Source: Burkholderia sp. WP9
GTDB lineage: Bacteria > Pseudomonadota > Gammaproteobacteria > Burkholderiales > Burkholderiaceae
Length of the DNA: 64,000 bases
Assembly (NCBI RefSeq): GCF_900104795.1
Contig: NZ_FNTG01000001.1
Coordinates: forward strand, 248,001 to 312,000
Reading direction: 5' to 3'
Shown here: positions 21,466-31,571 of the stretch, one piece after another
How positions within the stretch are numbered: the first letter of the stretch is position 1
Layout of the letters: each line of letters starts with the position of its first letter
Made by a program: the position numbers and the translations under genes
The notes under the pieces: generated by a model
The model's database searches: none
Seen by the model: only the letters and a program-made list of their open reading frames with translations
What the model was told of the DNA's origin: nothing

Positions 21466-21744
21466 TAGGAACAGGCACTGCTTGCCGGCCAGGCGGTGGG
21501 CGCTCCCGAAGCAGACATTTCCGCATGGCGGCGTTTTGCGCGCCGCCGGGTTGGGTGAACGGCTAATCGGCGCGCGGTATCGCGGATGAATCCCCAGTCG
21601 CGCCCAAGGTGTGTGCCGACAAGGCGAGCGACGCAGCGGGCGAGGCGTACCCTGGCCGATCGGCCAGAACGGTTGCACGACGCGGTTCGCTTGCCACGGG
21701 GCTGGCATAATAGCGCTTTCCCCGCATTTCTTTGGACGACGCCC

Positions 21745-22845
21745 ATGTCCGGCAACACGCTCGGTACGCTTTTCACTGTCACGACCTTCGGCGAATCGCA
21801 CGGTCCCGCTATCGGCTGCGTGATCGACGGCTGCCCGCCGGGCATGGCGCTCAACGAAGCCGACATTCAACTGGAGCTCGACCGTCGCAAGCCCGGCACG
21901 TCGCGGCACGTCACGCAGCGTCAGGAAGAAGACAAGGTCGAGATCCTGTCGGGCGTGTTCGAAGGCCAGACCACCGGCGCGCCGATCGCGCTCCTGATCC
22001 GCAACACGGACCAGCGCAGCAAAGACTACGGCAACATTGCCGACACCTTCCGGCCGGGCCACGCCGACTACACCTACTGGCAGAAATACGGCATCCGCGA
22101 CTATCGCGGCGGTGGCCGTTCGTCGGCTCGCCTCACGGCGCCCACGGTGGCCGCGGGCGCGGTCGCCAAGAAGTGGCTGCGCGAGAAGTTCGGCACCGAG
22201 ATTCGCGGCTATATGGCCGCGCTCGGTGAGATCGACGTGCCGTTCGTCGACTGGGCGCAGGTGCGTGAGAACCCGTTCTTCGTGCCCAACGCGGAGATCG
22301 TGCCGCAACTTGAGGCGTATATGGACGCGCTCCGCAAAGATGGCGACTCAATCGGCGCGCGCATCAACGTCGTGGCGTCCGGCGTGCCGGTCGGTCTCGG
22401 CGAGCCGCTGTTCGACCGTCTCGACGCCGACATTGCGCACGCCATGATGGGCATCAACGCGGTGAAGGGCGTCGAGATCGGCGCGGGCTTTGCGAGCGTC
22501 GCGCAGCGCGGCTCGGTGCATGGCGACGAATTGACGCCGGAGGGCTTCGTCGGCAATCACGCGGGCGGCGTGCTCGGCGGCATTTCGACCGGGCAGGACA
22601 TCACGGTGTCGATTGCGATCAAGCCGACTTCGAGCATTCGCACGCCGCGCCGCTCGATCGACAAGGCGGGGCAACCGGTTGTCGTCGAAACGTTCGGGCG
22701 GCATGACCCGTGCGTCGGGATTCGCGCCACGCCGATCGCCGAATCGATGCTCGCGCTGGTGCTGATCGATCATGCGCTGCGCCATCGCGCGCAATGCGGC
22801 GACGTGTCCGTCAGCACGCCGAAGATCGCGGCCAGCGCGCCGTAA
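21745..22845 (+). CDS. aroC: chorismate synthase
   Basis: 366 residues, the normal length. It converts 5-enolpyruvylshikimate-3-phosphate to chorismate using reduced FMN, the last step of the shikimate pathway. All three signatures are present: [32 protein letters not shown], and [15 protein letters not shown]. The ATG at 21745 gives the standard [21 protein letters not shown] terminus; upstream in-frame codons are not conserved-looking. It lies 279 bases after the LplT-PlsC gene, a gap with no recognisable gene. Confidence 0.97.
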   Translation: MSGNTLGTLFTVTTFGESHGPAIGCVIDGCPPGMALNEADIQLELDRRKPGTSRHVTQRQEEDKVEILSGVFEGQTTGAPIALLIRNTDQRSKDYGNIADTFRPGHADYTYWQKYGIRDYRGGGRSSARLTAPTVAAGAVAKKWLREKFGTEIRGYMAALGEIDVPFVDWAQVRENPFFVPNAEIVPQLEAYMDALRKDGDSIGARINVVASGVPVGLGEPLFDRLDADIAHAMMGINAVKGVEIGAGFASVAQRGSVHGDELTPEGFVGNHAGGVLGGISTGQDITVSIAIKPTSSIRTPRRSIDKAGQPVVVETFGRHDPCVGIRATPIAESMLALVLIDHALRHRAQCGDVSVSTPKIAASAP

Positions 22846-22899
22846 CGCGTCTGCGTCGAGCGTATCTGTATTGGTTCTACGCGGGCAGTGTCGTCTCTC

Positions 22900-24378
22900 A
22901 TGACTGATTTCAGCGCCGAGCCGGCAGCAAGCCGTCTCGCGGATCTACGCGCGCGTGCCGCCGCGCCCAACGCCGTGGCCGGCGACTGCTTCACGTTCGG
23001 CCAGGCGCTGCTGCAACACGCCGGGGGTGACAAGGCGAGTCAGCGTGATGCACTTGCTGCGCTGGTGCACGCATACCAACTCGATTCTTCCTGCGAACCC
23101 ACGCTGCTGCATACGATTGCGCAGACCGCCTTCGTGCTGCGCGATTGGGCGCTGGTCGACTCCGCCACCGGGCTGCTCCTCTCGCACCATGCCGAAGACG
23201 CCAACGCGCTGATCTGGCGCGCGGCGGCCGTGCAGCAGCGCGACGACTTCGCCACCGCCGAGGCGCTGTTGCGCGAAGCCGTGCGCGTCGTGCCCGGCAA
23301 TCCAGTCGCGCTGCATAAGCTGGCGTTGTGTATCAAGGAGCAGGCACGCTTCGCCGAGGCCGAGGCGTTGCTCCGGCAAGTCCTGATGCTCTCGCCGCAG
23401 AACGCCCATGCGTTGTTCGATCTATCGGAACTCGAGATCCGCAGCGGGCGTTTTGCGGAGGGTTGGACGCATTACGAATCGCGCGTCGTGTTTGCTGGCG
23501 GCGAACTGAACAACGCCCAGCAGGCGCTCGCCGCGATCAGCGCGCCCTGGCAGGGTGAATCGCTTGCCGGCAAGACGTTGGTGGTTTATGGCGAGCAGGG
23601 CAATGGCGACTGTCTCTGGGCAGTGCGCTTTCTGCCAATGCTGGCCGAACGGGCGCGACGCGAGGGCGGCCGGGTGATCTTCGGTCACGACGGTCCGTTG
23701 CGGCATTTGTTCGAACGCATGTTGCCAGTGGATTTGCCGCTCGAAACGAGTCTGGAGACGCAGCCCGATTTTCACTGCGGACTGATGAGCCTGCCGCTGC
23801 GGCTCGGCATTGTCGACGCAGCGGGATGGGGCGCACCGTGTCTGAGCGCAGACCCTGCGCGTGAGCAGGCGTGGCGCGAACGAGTCGAAGCGCACACGGC
23901 GGCGCGGCGCGGCAGTCGCAAGGTTGGGCTGGTGTGGAACGGCAATCCGGACCATATCCGCGACACGCGGCGTTCAGTGCCCGTCGAGCAAATCGAACCT
24001 CTGTTGAACGTGCCGGACGTGAGCTATTTTGCTTTGTCGCCGGGGCGCGGAGAGACGGTTGCACAGTGGCGCGCCAAAGGTCTCGACGTCGTCGATCTGA
24101 CGCATCATTTTCAGTCCGGCTTTGACGATGTCGCTGCGTTGCTGGCGAATCTGGATCTGGTCGTTACGATCGATAGCGGGCCCGCGCATCTGGCGGGGGC
24201 GCTCGGTGTGCCGACCTGCCTGATGATCGATCACGTTTCCGCGTGGTTCTGGGGCGATGAGTCGTCGCTGACGGCCTGGTACGATTCGATTGAACTCGTT
24301 CGACAACCGCGCGTTGGCGACTGGGCGCCGGTCGTGGCGAAAGTGCGGGAGCGGATTGAAGCGGTGGGGCGGAGCTGA
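22900..24378 (+). CDS. TPR protein with GT9-like C-terminal domain
   Basis: 492-residue protein. The N-terminal half has tetratricopeptide units (ANALIWRAAAVQQRDDFATA; NPVALHKLALCIKEQARFAE; NAHALFDLSELEIRSGRFAE). The C-terminal half looks like a glycosyltransferase family 9 (heptosyltransferase) fold, with VGLVWNGNPDHIRDTRRSVP and VVTIDSGPAHLAGALGVPT. Whether it is an active glycosyltransferase is unknown; similar proteins are often near flagellar or glycan loci, but none is adjacent here. The start could be the GTG at 22888; the ATG at 22900 is used, with no strong ribosome-binding site at either. Confidence 0.75.
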   Translation: MTDFSAEPAASRLADLRARAAAPNAVAGDCFTFGQALLQHAGGDKASQRDALAALVHAYQLDSSCEPTLLHTIAQTAFVLRDWALVDSATGLLLSHHAEDANALIWRAAAVQQRDDFATAEALLREAVRVVPGNPVALHKLALCIKEQARFAEAEALLRQVLMLSPQNAHALFDLSELEIRSGRFAEGWTHYESRVVFAGGELNNAQQALAAISAPWQGESLAGKTLVVYGEQGNGDCLWAVRFLPMLAERARREGGRVIFGHDGPLRHLFERMLPVDLPLETSLETQPDFHCGLMSLPLRLGIVDAAGWGAPCLSADPAREQAWRERVEAHTAARRGSRKVGLVWNGNPDHIRDTRRSVPVEQIEPLLNVPDVSYFALSPGRGETVAQWRAKGLDVVDLTHHFQSGFDDVAALLANLDLVVTIDSGPAHLAGALGVPTCLMIDHVSAWFWGDESSLTAWYDSIELVRQPRVGDWAPVVAKVRERIEAVGRS

Positions 24379-24442
24379 CTGGTTTTGCCTTCACAGCGCC
24401 GTCAGTAAGAATCCGGCGTTGCGAAGGCAGGTGAAGCATGAA

Positions 24443-26116
24443 TTACATGTTCGGGTAGTTCGGACCGCCGCCGCCTTCAGGCGTGACCCACACGATGTTC
24501 TGGGTCGGGTCCTTGATATCGCAGGTTTTGCAGTGCACGCAGTTCTGCGCGTTGATCACCAGGCGTTCGGTGTTGTCGTCGTTCTTAACGAACTCGTACA
24601 CCGCTGCCGGGCAGTAACGTGACTCCGGGCCGGCGTAGGTCTGCCAGTTCACATTCACTGGCACCGAAGGATCTTTCAGCGTCAGGTGAGCGGGCTGGTT
24701 CTCTTCGTGGTTCGTGTTGGAGATGAACACCGAAGAGAGCCGGTCAAACGTCAGCTTGCCATCGGGCTTCGGATAGACGATGGGCTTGCACTGCGAAGCC
24801 GGCTTCAGCATCTCGTGATCCGAATGCTGGTGATGCAGCGTCCACGGCACATTACCGCCCAGCAGCTTCTGCTCGATGCCCACCATCAGCGTGCCGAGAT
24901 ACAGACCCTTGCTCATCCACTGCTTGAAGTTGCGCGCACGATGCAGTTCGGTGTGCAGCCACGAGGTCTTGAAGCTCTCCGGATAGGCGGTCAACTCATC
25001 GCTGGTGCGTCCAGCCTGCACGGCTTCAAAAGCGGCGTCGGCGGCCAGCATGCCGGTCTTGATCGCCGCATGCGAACCCTTGATCCGCGATGCGTTCAGG
25101 AAACCCGCATCGTCGCCGACCAGTGCGCCGCCCGGGAACACCAGCTTCGGCAGCGACATCAGACCACCGGCCGTGATCGCCCGTGCGCCGTACGACACCC
25201 GCTTGCCACCTTCGAGCACAGCACGGATCGCCGGATGCGTCTTGTAGCGCTGGAATTCCTCGAACGGCGACAGGTACGGATTCGTGTAGCCAAGTCCGAC
25301 CACAAAACCCACCACCACCTGGTTGTTATCCATGTGATAGAGGAACGAGCCGCCGTACGTGTCGTTCTCCAGCGGCCAGCCGGCGGTGTGCATCACGAGA
25401 CCCGGCTTGTGCTTCGACGGATCGATCTCCCACAGTTCCTTGATGCCGATGCCGTAGACCTGCGGATCGACGCCTTCGCGCAGTTTGAACCGGTCGTTCA
25501 GTTGCCGCCCGAGATGCCCACGCGCGCCCTCACAGAACAGCGTGTACTTCGCGTGCAGTTCCATGCCGAGCTGGAAGTTCTCGGTCGGTTCACCGTCCTT
25601 GCCGATGCCCAGGTTGCCAGTCGCGACGCCTTTGACCGAACCGTCGTCGTTATAGAGGATTTCGGCCGCAGGAAAGCCCGGGAAAATCTCCACACCCAGC
25701 GCCTCAGCCTGCTGACCCAGCCAGCGCGTCACATTCGCGAGACTGATCACGTAATTGCCGTGATTCTTGAAGTTATCCGGCAGCGCCCAGACCGGCACGC
25801 TCTTCGAACCGGTTTCGGTCAGGAACAGGAACTTGTCCTCAGTCACATCCACGGTCAGCGGAGCGCCTTTTTCTTTCCAGTCCGGAATCAGCTCGGTCAT
25901 GGCGCGCGGATCCATGACCGCGCCCGAGAGGATATGCGCCCCGATCTCCGAGCCTTTTTCCAGTACGCACACGCCAATCTCGACGCCTTTTTCCGCCGCC
26001 AGCTGCTTCAGGCGAATCGCGGCGGACAGCCCAGCTGGGCCGCCGCCGACGATCACGACGTCGTATTCCATCGACTCGCGCGGGCCGTACTGCTCAATGA
26101 GACTTGCGGGGGTCAT
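24443..26116 (-). CDS. electron transfer flavoprotein-ubiquinone oxidoreductase
   Basis: 557-residue ETF-QO, an inner-membrane-associated enzyme that passes electrons from ETF (fed by acyl-CoA dehydrogenases) to ubiquinone. The FAD-binding VVIVGGGPAGLSAA is near residue 20. The 4Fe-4S cluster is bound by YCPAAVYEF and NCVHCKTCDI at the C terminus. AGAGGAG five bases before the ATG at 26116 fixes the start. It is monocistronic; an imperfect hairpin (TGCCTTC/GAAGGCA) lies in the 64-base convergent gap with the TPR gene. Confidence 0.95.
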   Translation of the reverse strand: MTPASLIEQYGPRESMEYDVVIVGGGPAGLSAAIRLKQLAAEKGVEIGVCVLEKGSEIGAHILSGAVMDPRAMTELIPDWKEKGAPLTVDVTEDKFLFLTETGSKSVPVWALPDNFKNHGNYVISLANVTRWLGQQAEALGVEIFPGFPAAEILYNDDGSVKGVATGNLGIGKDGEPTENFQLGMELHAKYTLFCEGARGHLGRQLNDRFKLREGVDPQVYGIGIKELWEIDPSKHKPGLVMHTAGWPLENDTYGGSFLYHMDNNQVVVGFVVGLGYTNPYLSPFEEFQRYKTHPAIRAVLEGGKRVSYGARAITAGGLMSLPKLVFPGGALVGDDAGFLNASRIKGSHAAIKTGMLAADAAFEAVQAGRTSDELTAYPESFKTSWLHTELHRARNFKQWMSKGLYLGTLMVGIEQKLLGGNVPWTLHHQHSDHEMLKPASQCKPIVYPKPDGKLTFDRLSSVFISNTNHEENQPAHLTLKDPSVPVNVNWQTYAGPESRYCPAAVYEFVKNDDNTERLVINAQNCVHCKTCDIKDPTQNIVWVTPEGGGGPNYPNM

Positions 26117-26305
26117 TGATGCTCCTCTTACCGTTAGAATGCTTTTTTCGGGTTCGTATTGTGGGCGATGCACTCCCGCACTGCAACCAGATGAGCAGAC
26201 ATTAGCACGATCGTTCTATTTACGTGATACGGTATCGGCCTGCTTTTGACGGTCTTACCGCACCTGTCAACCGCATCTGTAATAACAACCGAACAAGGAA
26301 CGACA

Positions 26306-27082
26306 ATGGGCCGTTCGATTAATCTGGAAGGCAAGGTTGCGCTGATCACCGGCGCCTCGAGCGGGTTGGGAAAGCGCTTTGCTCAAGTGTTGTCGCAAGC
26401 GGGCGCCAAGGTCGTGCTGGCGAGCCGGCGAACCGAGCGTCTGAAGGAATTGCGCGCCGAGATCGAGGCGTCCGGCGGCGCGGCCCACGTCGTGTCGCTC
26501 GACGTGACCGATTATCAGAGCATCAAGTCGGCCGTCGCGCATGCGGAAACCGAGGCTGGCACGATCGACATCCTGGTGAACAATTCGGGCGTGTCCACCA
26601 CGCAAAAGCTCTCCGAGGTCACGCCCGCCGACTTCGAGTACGTGTTCGATACCAACACACGCGGCGCGTTTTTCGTCGCGCAGGAAGTCGCCAAGCGCAT
26701 GATCATGCGCGGCAACAGCGCACAGAAGCCGTCGTACCGGATCATCAATATCGCGTCTATGGCGGGCTTGCGCGTATTGCCGCAGATCGGCCTGTACGCG
26801 ATCAGCAAGGCGGCCGTCGTGCATATGACCAAAGCCATGGCGCTGGAGTGGGGCAAGCACGGCATCAACGTGAACGCGATCTGTCCCGGCTATATCGACA
26901 CCGAGATCAACCACCATCACTGGTCGACGGAGCAAGGGCAAAAGCTCGTGTCGATGCTGCCGCGCCATCGTGTCGGCAAGCCGGACGACCTGGACGGGCT
27001 CCTGCTGCTGCTGGCGGCCGACGAATCGCAGTTCATCAATGGCTCGGTGATTGCGGCCGATGACGGATTCGGGCTCTCCTGA
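26306..27082 (+). CDS. short-chain dehydrogenase/reductase
   Basis: 258-residue SDR. The cofactor motif is TGASSGLG, followed by NNSG and the catalytic Ser151-Tyr164-Lys168 set (NIASMAG, YAISK). Arg41/Arg42 after the second strand suggests NADP preference. The start ATG at 26306 is preceded by AAGGAA. It is divergent from ETF-QO and 184 bases upstream of a thioesterase, so a role in acyl-CoA metabolism (3-hydroxyacyl or 3-oxoacyl) is possible but not shown. Confidence 0.9.
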   Translation: MGRSINLEGKVALITGASSGLGKRFAQVLSQAGAKVVLASRRTERLKELRAEIEASGGAAHVVSLDVTDYQSIKSAVAHAETEAGTIDILVNNSGVSTTQKLSEVTPADFEYVFDTNTRGAFFVAQEVAKRMIMRGNSAQKPSYRIINIASMAGLRVLPQIGLYAISKAAVVHMTKAMALEWGKHGINVNAICPGYIDTEINHHHWSTEQGQKLVSMLPRHRVGKPDDLDGLLLLLAADESQFINGSVIAADDGFGLS

Positions 27083-27266
27083 GCGCAAACCGGCGCTGCC
27101 GGCCACGCAGTGCGAGTCGCGCGGGCCGGATTAGCGCCCGTTCGAAGAAACTGTTTTACGCGCTCTGGCCTTGGCGCCTCATAAGCGCGCACGCTATGTT
27201 GCTGTTTCTCTCTGTGCCGGCCTGCGTACCGGCGTCAACCTCGTTTCAACCCGATAAAGAAGTACG

Positions 27267-27698
27267 ATGAGCGATTTTCACGCTGTTTTTGAGATGTCGA
27301 TGCCGATCCGCTGGGGCGACATGGACGCCTTCGGCCATGTGAACAACACGGTCTATTTCCGCTACATGGAGCAGGTGCGGATTTCCTGGTTCGAGCAGTT
27401 GGGTCTGGCCGGCAGCAATGCCGACGGACAGGGGCCGGTGATCGTCAATGCATCGATGGAGTTTCTCAAGCAACTGCATTATCCGGGCGACGTGATCGGC
27501 CGGATGACGGTGGCCACGCCCGGCCGCAGCAGTTTCGACACGGGGTTTGAACTCGTGCGAGCGGATGACCCAAACACCGTGTATGCCCGCGGCGCCGCGC
27601 GCTGTGTATGGATCGATTACGCGGCCGGCAAGTCGGTGCCCGTGCCTGATCTGCTGCGTGCGACCATCGAGCGCGCTGTTTTGGTCAAGGCGGCCTGA
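27267..27698 (+). CDS. acyl-CoA thioesterase, 4HBT/YbgC type
   Basis: 143-residue hot-dog fold protein. The family motif is RWGDMDAFGHVNNTVYFRYM, which supplies the catalytic Asp and the HVNN substrate loop. Proteins of this type hydrolyse acyl-CoA or 4-hydroxybenzoyl-CoA; the chain preference is unknown. It follows the SDR on the same strand but with a gap large enough for its own promoter. It is convergent with the PAS-LuxR regulator gene. Confidence 0.9.
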   Translation: MSDFHAVFEMSMPIRWGDMDAFGHVNNTVYFRYMEQVRISWFEQLGLAGSNADGQGPVIVNASMEFLKQLHYPGDVIGRMTVATPGRSSFDTGFELVRADDPNTVYARGAARCVWIDYAAGKSVPVPDLLRATIERAVLVKAA

Positions 27699-27743
27699 GC
27701 GGCGATAGCGCGAATCCCGGCGCGCATCCGTCAGCACCTCTTT

Positions 27744-28289
27744 TCAATGCCCGAGCAGGCGCTGCAATAGCTCCGTCGCGTTACCCGTATCGTATTTACG
27801 CATCAGCCGCGCCCGGTAGACATCCACCGTGCGCGGGCTGATATCCAGCACGCGGCCGATCTGCTTGCTGGTTTTCCCCGTCACCAGCTGCGCGGCGATT
27901 TCGCGCTCGCGCGGTGTCAGTTCGACCGCCACGCGCCGCGTCGCGCTCAAGTCCTCGAAGGTCCAGACACCCGCGGCGTGCGCGTCGGCGCGTTCCTGCG
28001 CGCGGCCCGTCACGTGGCACCAGAACAGTTCGCCGTTGGCCCGCTTCATGATGCGGTCGTCCGCGTAACTGCCTTGTGCAGTCATGATCGGCGGAATCCG
28101 CGCGCCGATCCGCTCGAACTCATCTGTGGACGGATACAGCACCTGGAACGACTGGCCGATCAGCGACTCGCGCGTGCAGCCGAAAATCGACGCGAGTTCG
28201 TCATTGCAGTCTTCGATAGTCCGTTCGCGCGACAGCACGAGTCCGATCGGAGCGAGGTGGAACGCGGTTTGGTAATCCAGTGCGGGCAT
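27744..28289 (-). CDS. PAS / LuxR-type transcriptional regulator
   Basis: About 181 residues. The N-terminal PAS domain runs from about residue 5 to 115 (YQTAFHLAPIGLVLSRERTI; GELFWCHVTGRAQ). The C-terminal LuxR helix-turn-helix shows LTPREREIAAQLVTGKTSKQ, then IGRVLDISPRTVDVYRARLM. No receiver domain or histidine kinase is nearby, so it probably senses a ligand or redox state through the PAS domain. The start is uncertain: MPALDY at 28289 places the PAS domain at the N terminus, while MRHN at 28334 would add 15 residues; neither has a good ribosome-binding site. Confidence 0.85.
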   Translation of the reverse strand: MPALDYQTAFHLAPIGLVLSRERTIEDCNDELASIFGCTRESLIGQSFQVLYPSTDEFERIGARIPPIMTAQGSYADDRIMKRANGELFWCHVTGRAQERADAHAAGVWTFEDLSATRRVAVELTPREREIAAQLVTGKTSKQIGRVLDISPRTVDVYRARLMRKYDTGNATELLQRLLGH

Positions 28290-28449
28290 GGGCTGGCGGC
28301 AAGTACTTATGTATTTTTGCGTATTGTGCCGCATGGCGCGCGCAGCGTACTCTTTCGACCATACGATAACGCGGCCAAGCCGTCCGCGGCGGGCGTTTGC
28401 GCGGCGTGCAGGGAAACCTGACCGCACAGGCCGCCGGGGATGACTAGAA

Positions 28450-28481
28450 TGACGTGTCGGGCTCGAGCCCGCGGAACGTCA
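28450..28481. promoter_or_regulatory. nested palindrome upstream of scoA
   Basis: The 14-base perfect palindrome CGGGCTCGAGCCCG (28458-28471) is flanked by TGACGT and ACGTCA (28450-28455, 28476-28481). It ends 52 bases before the scoA start codon, a good operator position. The binding protein is unknown. Confidence 0.45.
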
Positions 28482-28533
28482 TACGGGCTGTAAAGATCCG
28501 GATTCGGGTTTCCATAAAGGAAGGGACAAACTG

Positions 28534-29238
28534 ATGAACAAAGTCTATCCAGGCGCCGCCGAGGCGCTGAAAGACATCGTCAAGGACGGGCAGACGTTTG
28601 CCGTCGGCGGCTTTGGGCTGTGCGGCATTCCTGAGGCGCTGATCGGCGCGCTGCGCGATTCGAAGGTGCAGGGCATCACCTGCATCAGCAACAACGCGGG
28701 CGTCGACGGTTTCGGCCTCGGTCTGCTGCTCGAAACGCGTCAGGTCAAGAAGATGATCTCGTCGTATGTCGGCGAGAACAAGGAGTTCGAACGCCAGTAT
28801 CTGGCCGGCGAACTCGAGCTCGAATTCACGCCGCAAGGCACGCTCGCCGAGAAATTGCGCACGGGCGGTTCGGGCATTCCGGCGTTCTTCACCAATACCG
28901 GCTACGGCACGCTGATTGCCGAAGGCAAGGAAACTCGCCAGTTCGGCGAAAACCACTACGTGCTCGAACACTCGCTGACGGCCGACGTCGCGCTGGTCAA
29001 GGCGTGGAAGGCCGACAAGTCGGGCAACCTGATCTACCGCCGCACCGCGCGCAACTTCAACCCGATGTGCGCGATGGCCGGCAAGATCACCGTCGCGGAA
29101 GTGGAAGAAATCGTCGAAGTGGGCGAACTCGATCCGGACGCGATCCATACGCCAGGCATCTTCGTGCAGCGCATCGTGCTCAATGCGCATCCGGAAAAAC
29201 GCATCGAACAACGCGTCGTCCGCGCGAAAGGAGACTGA
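28534..29238 (+). CDS. scoA: succinyl-CoA:3-ketoacid CoA-transferase subunit A
   Basis: 234-residue alpha subunit of 3-oxoacid CoA-transferase, which moves CoA between succinyl-CoA and acetoacetate. The N terminus shows the CoA-transferase family I motif [17 protein letters not shown]. The central [20 protein letters not shown] and [12 protein letters not shown] and the C-terminal [15 protein letters not shown] are typical. Subunit B follows after two bases. AGGAAGGGA precedes the start codon. Together they allow use of acetoacetate and related beta-keto acids, for example during poly-3-hydroxybutyrate breakdown. Confidence 0.95.
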   Translation: MNKVYPGAAEALKDIVKDGQTFAVGGFGLCGIPEALIGALRDSKVQGITCISNNAGVDGFGLGLLLETRQVKKMISSYVGENKEFERQYLAGELELEFTPQGTLAEKLRTGGSGIPAFFTNTGYGTLIAEGKETRQFGENHYVLEHSLTADVALVKAWKADKSGNLIYRRTARNFNPMCAMAGKITVAEVEEIVEVGELDPDAIHTPGIFVQRIVLNAHPEKRIEQRVVRAKGD

Positions 29239-29240
29239 TC

Positions 29241-29882
29241 ATGGCATGGACTCGTGACGAAATGGCCGCGCGCGCGGCGAAGGAATTGCAGGACGGCTTT
29301 TATGTGAACCTCGGCATCGGCTTGCCGACGTTGGTGGCCAATCACGTGCCGGCGGGCGTCGAAGTGTGGCTGCAGTCGGAAAACGGCCTGCTCGGCATCG
29401 GCCCGTCGCCGACCGAAGAGGAAGTGGACGCCGACCTCATCAACGCCGGCAAGCAGACGGTGACCACGCTGCCGGGCTCGTCGATTTTCTCGTCGGCGGA
29501 TTCGTTCGCGATGATTCGCGGCGGCCACATCAACCTGGCGATTCTGGGCGCGATGCAGATCAGCAAGAAGGGCGATCTGGCCAACTGGATGATCCCTGGC
29601 AAGATGATCAAGGGCATGGGCGGCGCGATGGATCTGGTTGCGGGCGTCAAGCGCGTGGTCGTGCTGATGGAGCACGTCGCGAAGGGCGACCAGCACAAGA
29701 TTCTCGAAGAATGCACGCTGCCGCTCACGGGCGTGGGTGTGGTCGATCAGATCATCACCGACCTCGGCGTGATCGAAATCACGGAAGACGGTCTGAAGGT
29801 GACGGAACTGGCGCCGGGCGTGAGCGTCGAGGAAATCAAGGCGAAGACGGGTGCGCCGCTCGATGTAAGCGCGGTGAGCTGA
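29241..29882 (+). CDS. scoB: succinyl-CoA:3-ketoacid CoA-transferase subunit B
   Basis: 213-residue beta subunit. The active-site glutamate is Glu47 in [12 protein letters not shown], which forms the covalent CoA thioester. Other family segments are [29 protein letters not shown] and [24 protein letters not shown] overlaps the end of scoA and lies six bases before the ATG at 29241, which fixes the start although the frame is open further upstream. A terminator follows about 100 bases downstream. Confidence 0.95.
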   Translation: MAWTRDEMAARAAKELQDGFYVNLGIGLPTLVANHVPAGVEVWLQSENGLLGIGPSPTEEEVDADLINAGKQTVTTLPGSSIFSSADSFAMIRGGHINLAILGAMQISKKGDLANWMIPGKMIKGMGGAMDLVAGVKRVVVLMEHVAKGDQHKILEECTLPLTGVGVVDQIITDLGVIEITEDGLKVTELAPGVSVEEIKAKTGAPLDVSAVS

Positions 29883-29979
29883 AGGGCTTGCTGTTGTCAG
29901 GCCGTCTGAAGCGGTCTGCAGCTGTTGGATAGGCCGTTGGGCTTGCCCTCGCGGCAGGAGGCGGCACAGTGGTTCCCAG

Positions 29980-30013
29980 GCGGGCGAGGCGTGAGTCTCG
30001 CCCGCTTTTGTTT
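29980..30013 (+). terminator. Rho-independent terminator after scoAB
   Basis: GCGGGCGAG and CTCGCCCGC form a perfect 9-bp stem with an eight-base loop, followed by TTTTGTTTG. Confidence 0.8.
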
Positions 30014-30161
30014 GTCTGGCCCGTAGCCGCTCTGAGTTGTCCTATGCCGTCCGGCCGACTCTTGCCGCGCGGCAAAGCGGTTTACAATCGTTTGAAGATT
30101 GGATGCTTATCGATCCTGCTACGCCCAGGCCGAACCCGCAGCGCTTTTGCAAGGAACCCAG

Positions 30162-31076
30162 ATGACCGCAACCACGTCCGTTTCCACCGCCGGGCGGCCC
30201 GCGCCGCGTCAACGCTATGTGCAGTGCGCGAGCGCCGGTGGCTTGCACCGCATCGCCTATGCGGAGTGGGGCGACCCGGCCAATCCGCGAGTGCTGCTGT
30301 GCGTACACGGCCTGACCCGTTCAGGGCGCGATTTCGACCGCCTCGCGGAGGAATTTGCCGGCACTTACCGCGTGGTTTGTCCGGATGTCGCCGGGCGGGG
30401 CTTGTCGTCGTGGCTCGCCAACCCCAACTTCTATGTCGTGCCGCAATACGTCGCCGACATGGTCACGTTGATCGCGCGCCTGAATGTCGAAACGGTCGAT
30501 TGGTTCGGCACCTCGATGGGCGGCCTGATCGGACTCGCGCTGGCCGGCCTGCCGGAAACGCCGATTCGCAAGATGCTGTTGAACGACGTCGGTCCGCATC
30601 TGGAGCCGGCTGCGGTGAAGCGCATCGGCGACTATCTCGGCAAGCCCGTGCTGTTTGAAACGCTGCAGCAAGGCATCGACTACGCCGCGTTGCTCGCGCA
30701 GACTTTCGGCCCGCTCACGCCGGAAGAATGGCGCGAGATCAACACGCCGCTTCTGCACGAACAGGACGGCAAGTGGCTGTTCCGTTACGACCCGCGTATC
30801 GCGCAGCCCTTCACCGCGACCACCGAGGAAGCCGCCAAACTCGGCGAGGCCGCGCTCTGGCATTCGCTGGCCGCTTTCCAGGGGCCGGTGCTGGTGGTGC
30901 GCGGCGAGCAATCTGATTTGCTCTCGCGTGAAACCGTCGCGAAGATGGTCGAGACCGGACGCGCCGTATCGAGCGCGGAGATTGCGGGCGTCGGGCATGC
31001 GCCGGCGTTCCTGTCGGCCGATCAGATCGACATTGCGAGGCAGTTCTTTATCGGACCGGCCGCTGACGCGTCATAA
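30162..31076 (+). CDS. alpha/beta hydrolase
   Basis: 304-residue alpha/beta-hydrolase. The oxyanion region is LLCVHGLTRSGRDF, the nucleophile elbow WFGTSMGG (Ser118), and the catalytic His lies in GVGHAPAFLS near the C terminus. AAGGA six bases before the ATG at 30162 sets the start; an in-frame ATG at 30099 lacks one. It is followed at 85 bases by RidA. The substrate is unknown. Confidence 0.88.
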   Translation: MTATTSVSTAGRPAPRQRYVQCASAGGLHRIAYAEWGDPANPRVLLCVHGLTRSGRDFDRLAEEFAGTYRVVCPDVAGRGLSSWLANPNFYVVPQYVADMVTLIARLNVETVDWFGTSMGGLIGLALAGLPETPIRKMLLNDVGPHLEPAAVKRIGDYLGKPVLFETLQQGIDYAALLAQTFGPLTPEEWREINTPLLHEQDGKWLFRYDPRIAQPFTATTEEAAKLGEAALWHSLAAFQGPVLVVRGEQSDLLSRETVAKMVETGRAVSSAEIAGVGHAPAFLSADQIDIARQFFIGPAADAS

Positions 31077-31160
31077 TATGCAGTTCCGCCCGGCGTCCCC
31101 AGACGGGGCGCGATGCGGAACGCATCTCCGATCAACTTTCAACCAACTTCAGGATCCTAC

Positions 31161-31514
31161 ATGGCAGTCATTCGTCACCACGTCGGCAAGCGCCTCTCGG
31201 AAATCGCCGTTCACAACGGTACGGTGTACCTCGCGGGTCAGATCGCCGAAGACGCGGATCAGGACATCACGGGCCAGACGCGCGAAGTGCTTGGCCACAT
31301 CGACCGTTTGCTGGGCGAAGTGAACAGCGACAAGTCGCATTTGCTGTCGGTGCAGATCTTCATCTCGGACATGGCGCATTTTGCCGGCATGAACGCCGTG
31401 TGGGACGAGTGGGTCGCACAAGGCGCCACGCCGCCGCGCGCTACGGTCGAAGCGAAGCTCGCCAATCCGAAGTGCCTCGTCGAAGTCGTCGCGGTTGCTG
31501 CGCAGCGTAGCTAA
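31161..31514 (+). CDS. RidA/YjgF family protein
   Basis: 117-residue Rid-family protein. The sequence shows VYLAGQIAEDADQDITGQTR, the oligomer-forming strand SVQIFISDM, and PPRATVEAKLANPKCLVEV. Family members hydrolyse reactive enamine/imine intermediates from PLP enzymes. The canonical active-site Arg is present in PPRATVEA, but the usual Cys/Tyr context differs from E. coli RidA, so it may belong to another Rid subgroup. AGGAT lies five bases before the ATG at 31161. Confidence 0.85.
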   Translation: MAVIRHHVGKRLSEIAVHNGTVYLAGQIAEDADQDITGQTREVLGHIDRLLGEVNSDKSHLLSVQIFISDMAHFAGMNAVWDEWVAQGATPPRATVEAKLANPKCLVEVVAVAAQRS

Positions 31515-31571
31515 TCCGCTATGTGTTGTTGAAATTCCGTTGATTCGTTTGGCCCGGTGGGCCATCGCACC

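Noticed and set aside
21527..21547. GGCGGCG/CGCCGCC hairpin between the LplT-PlsC gene and aroC
   Set aside because: No T-tract; GC-rich dyads like this are expected by chance in this genome.
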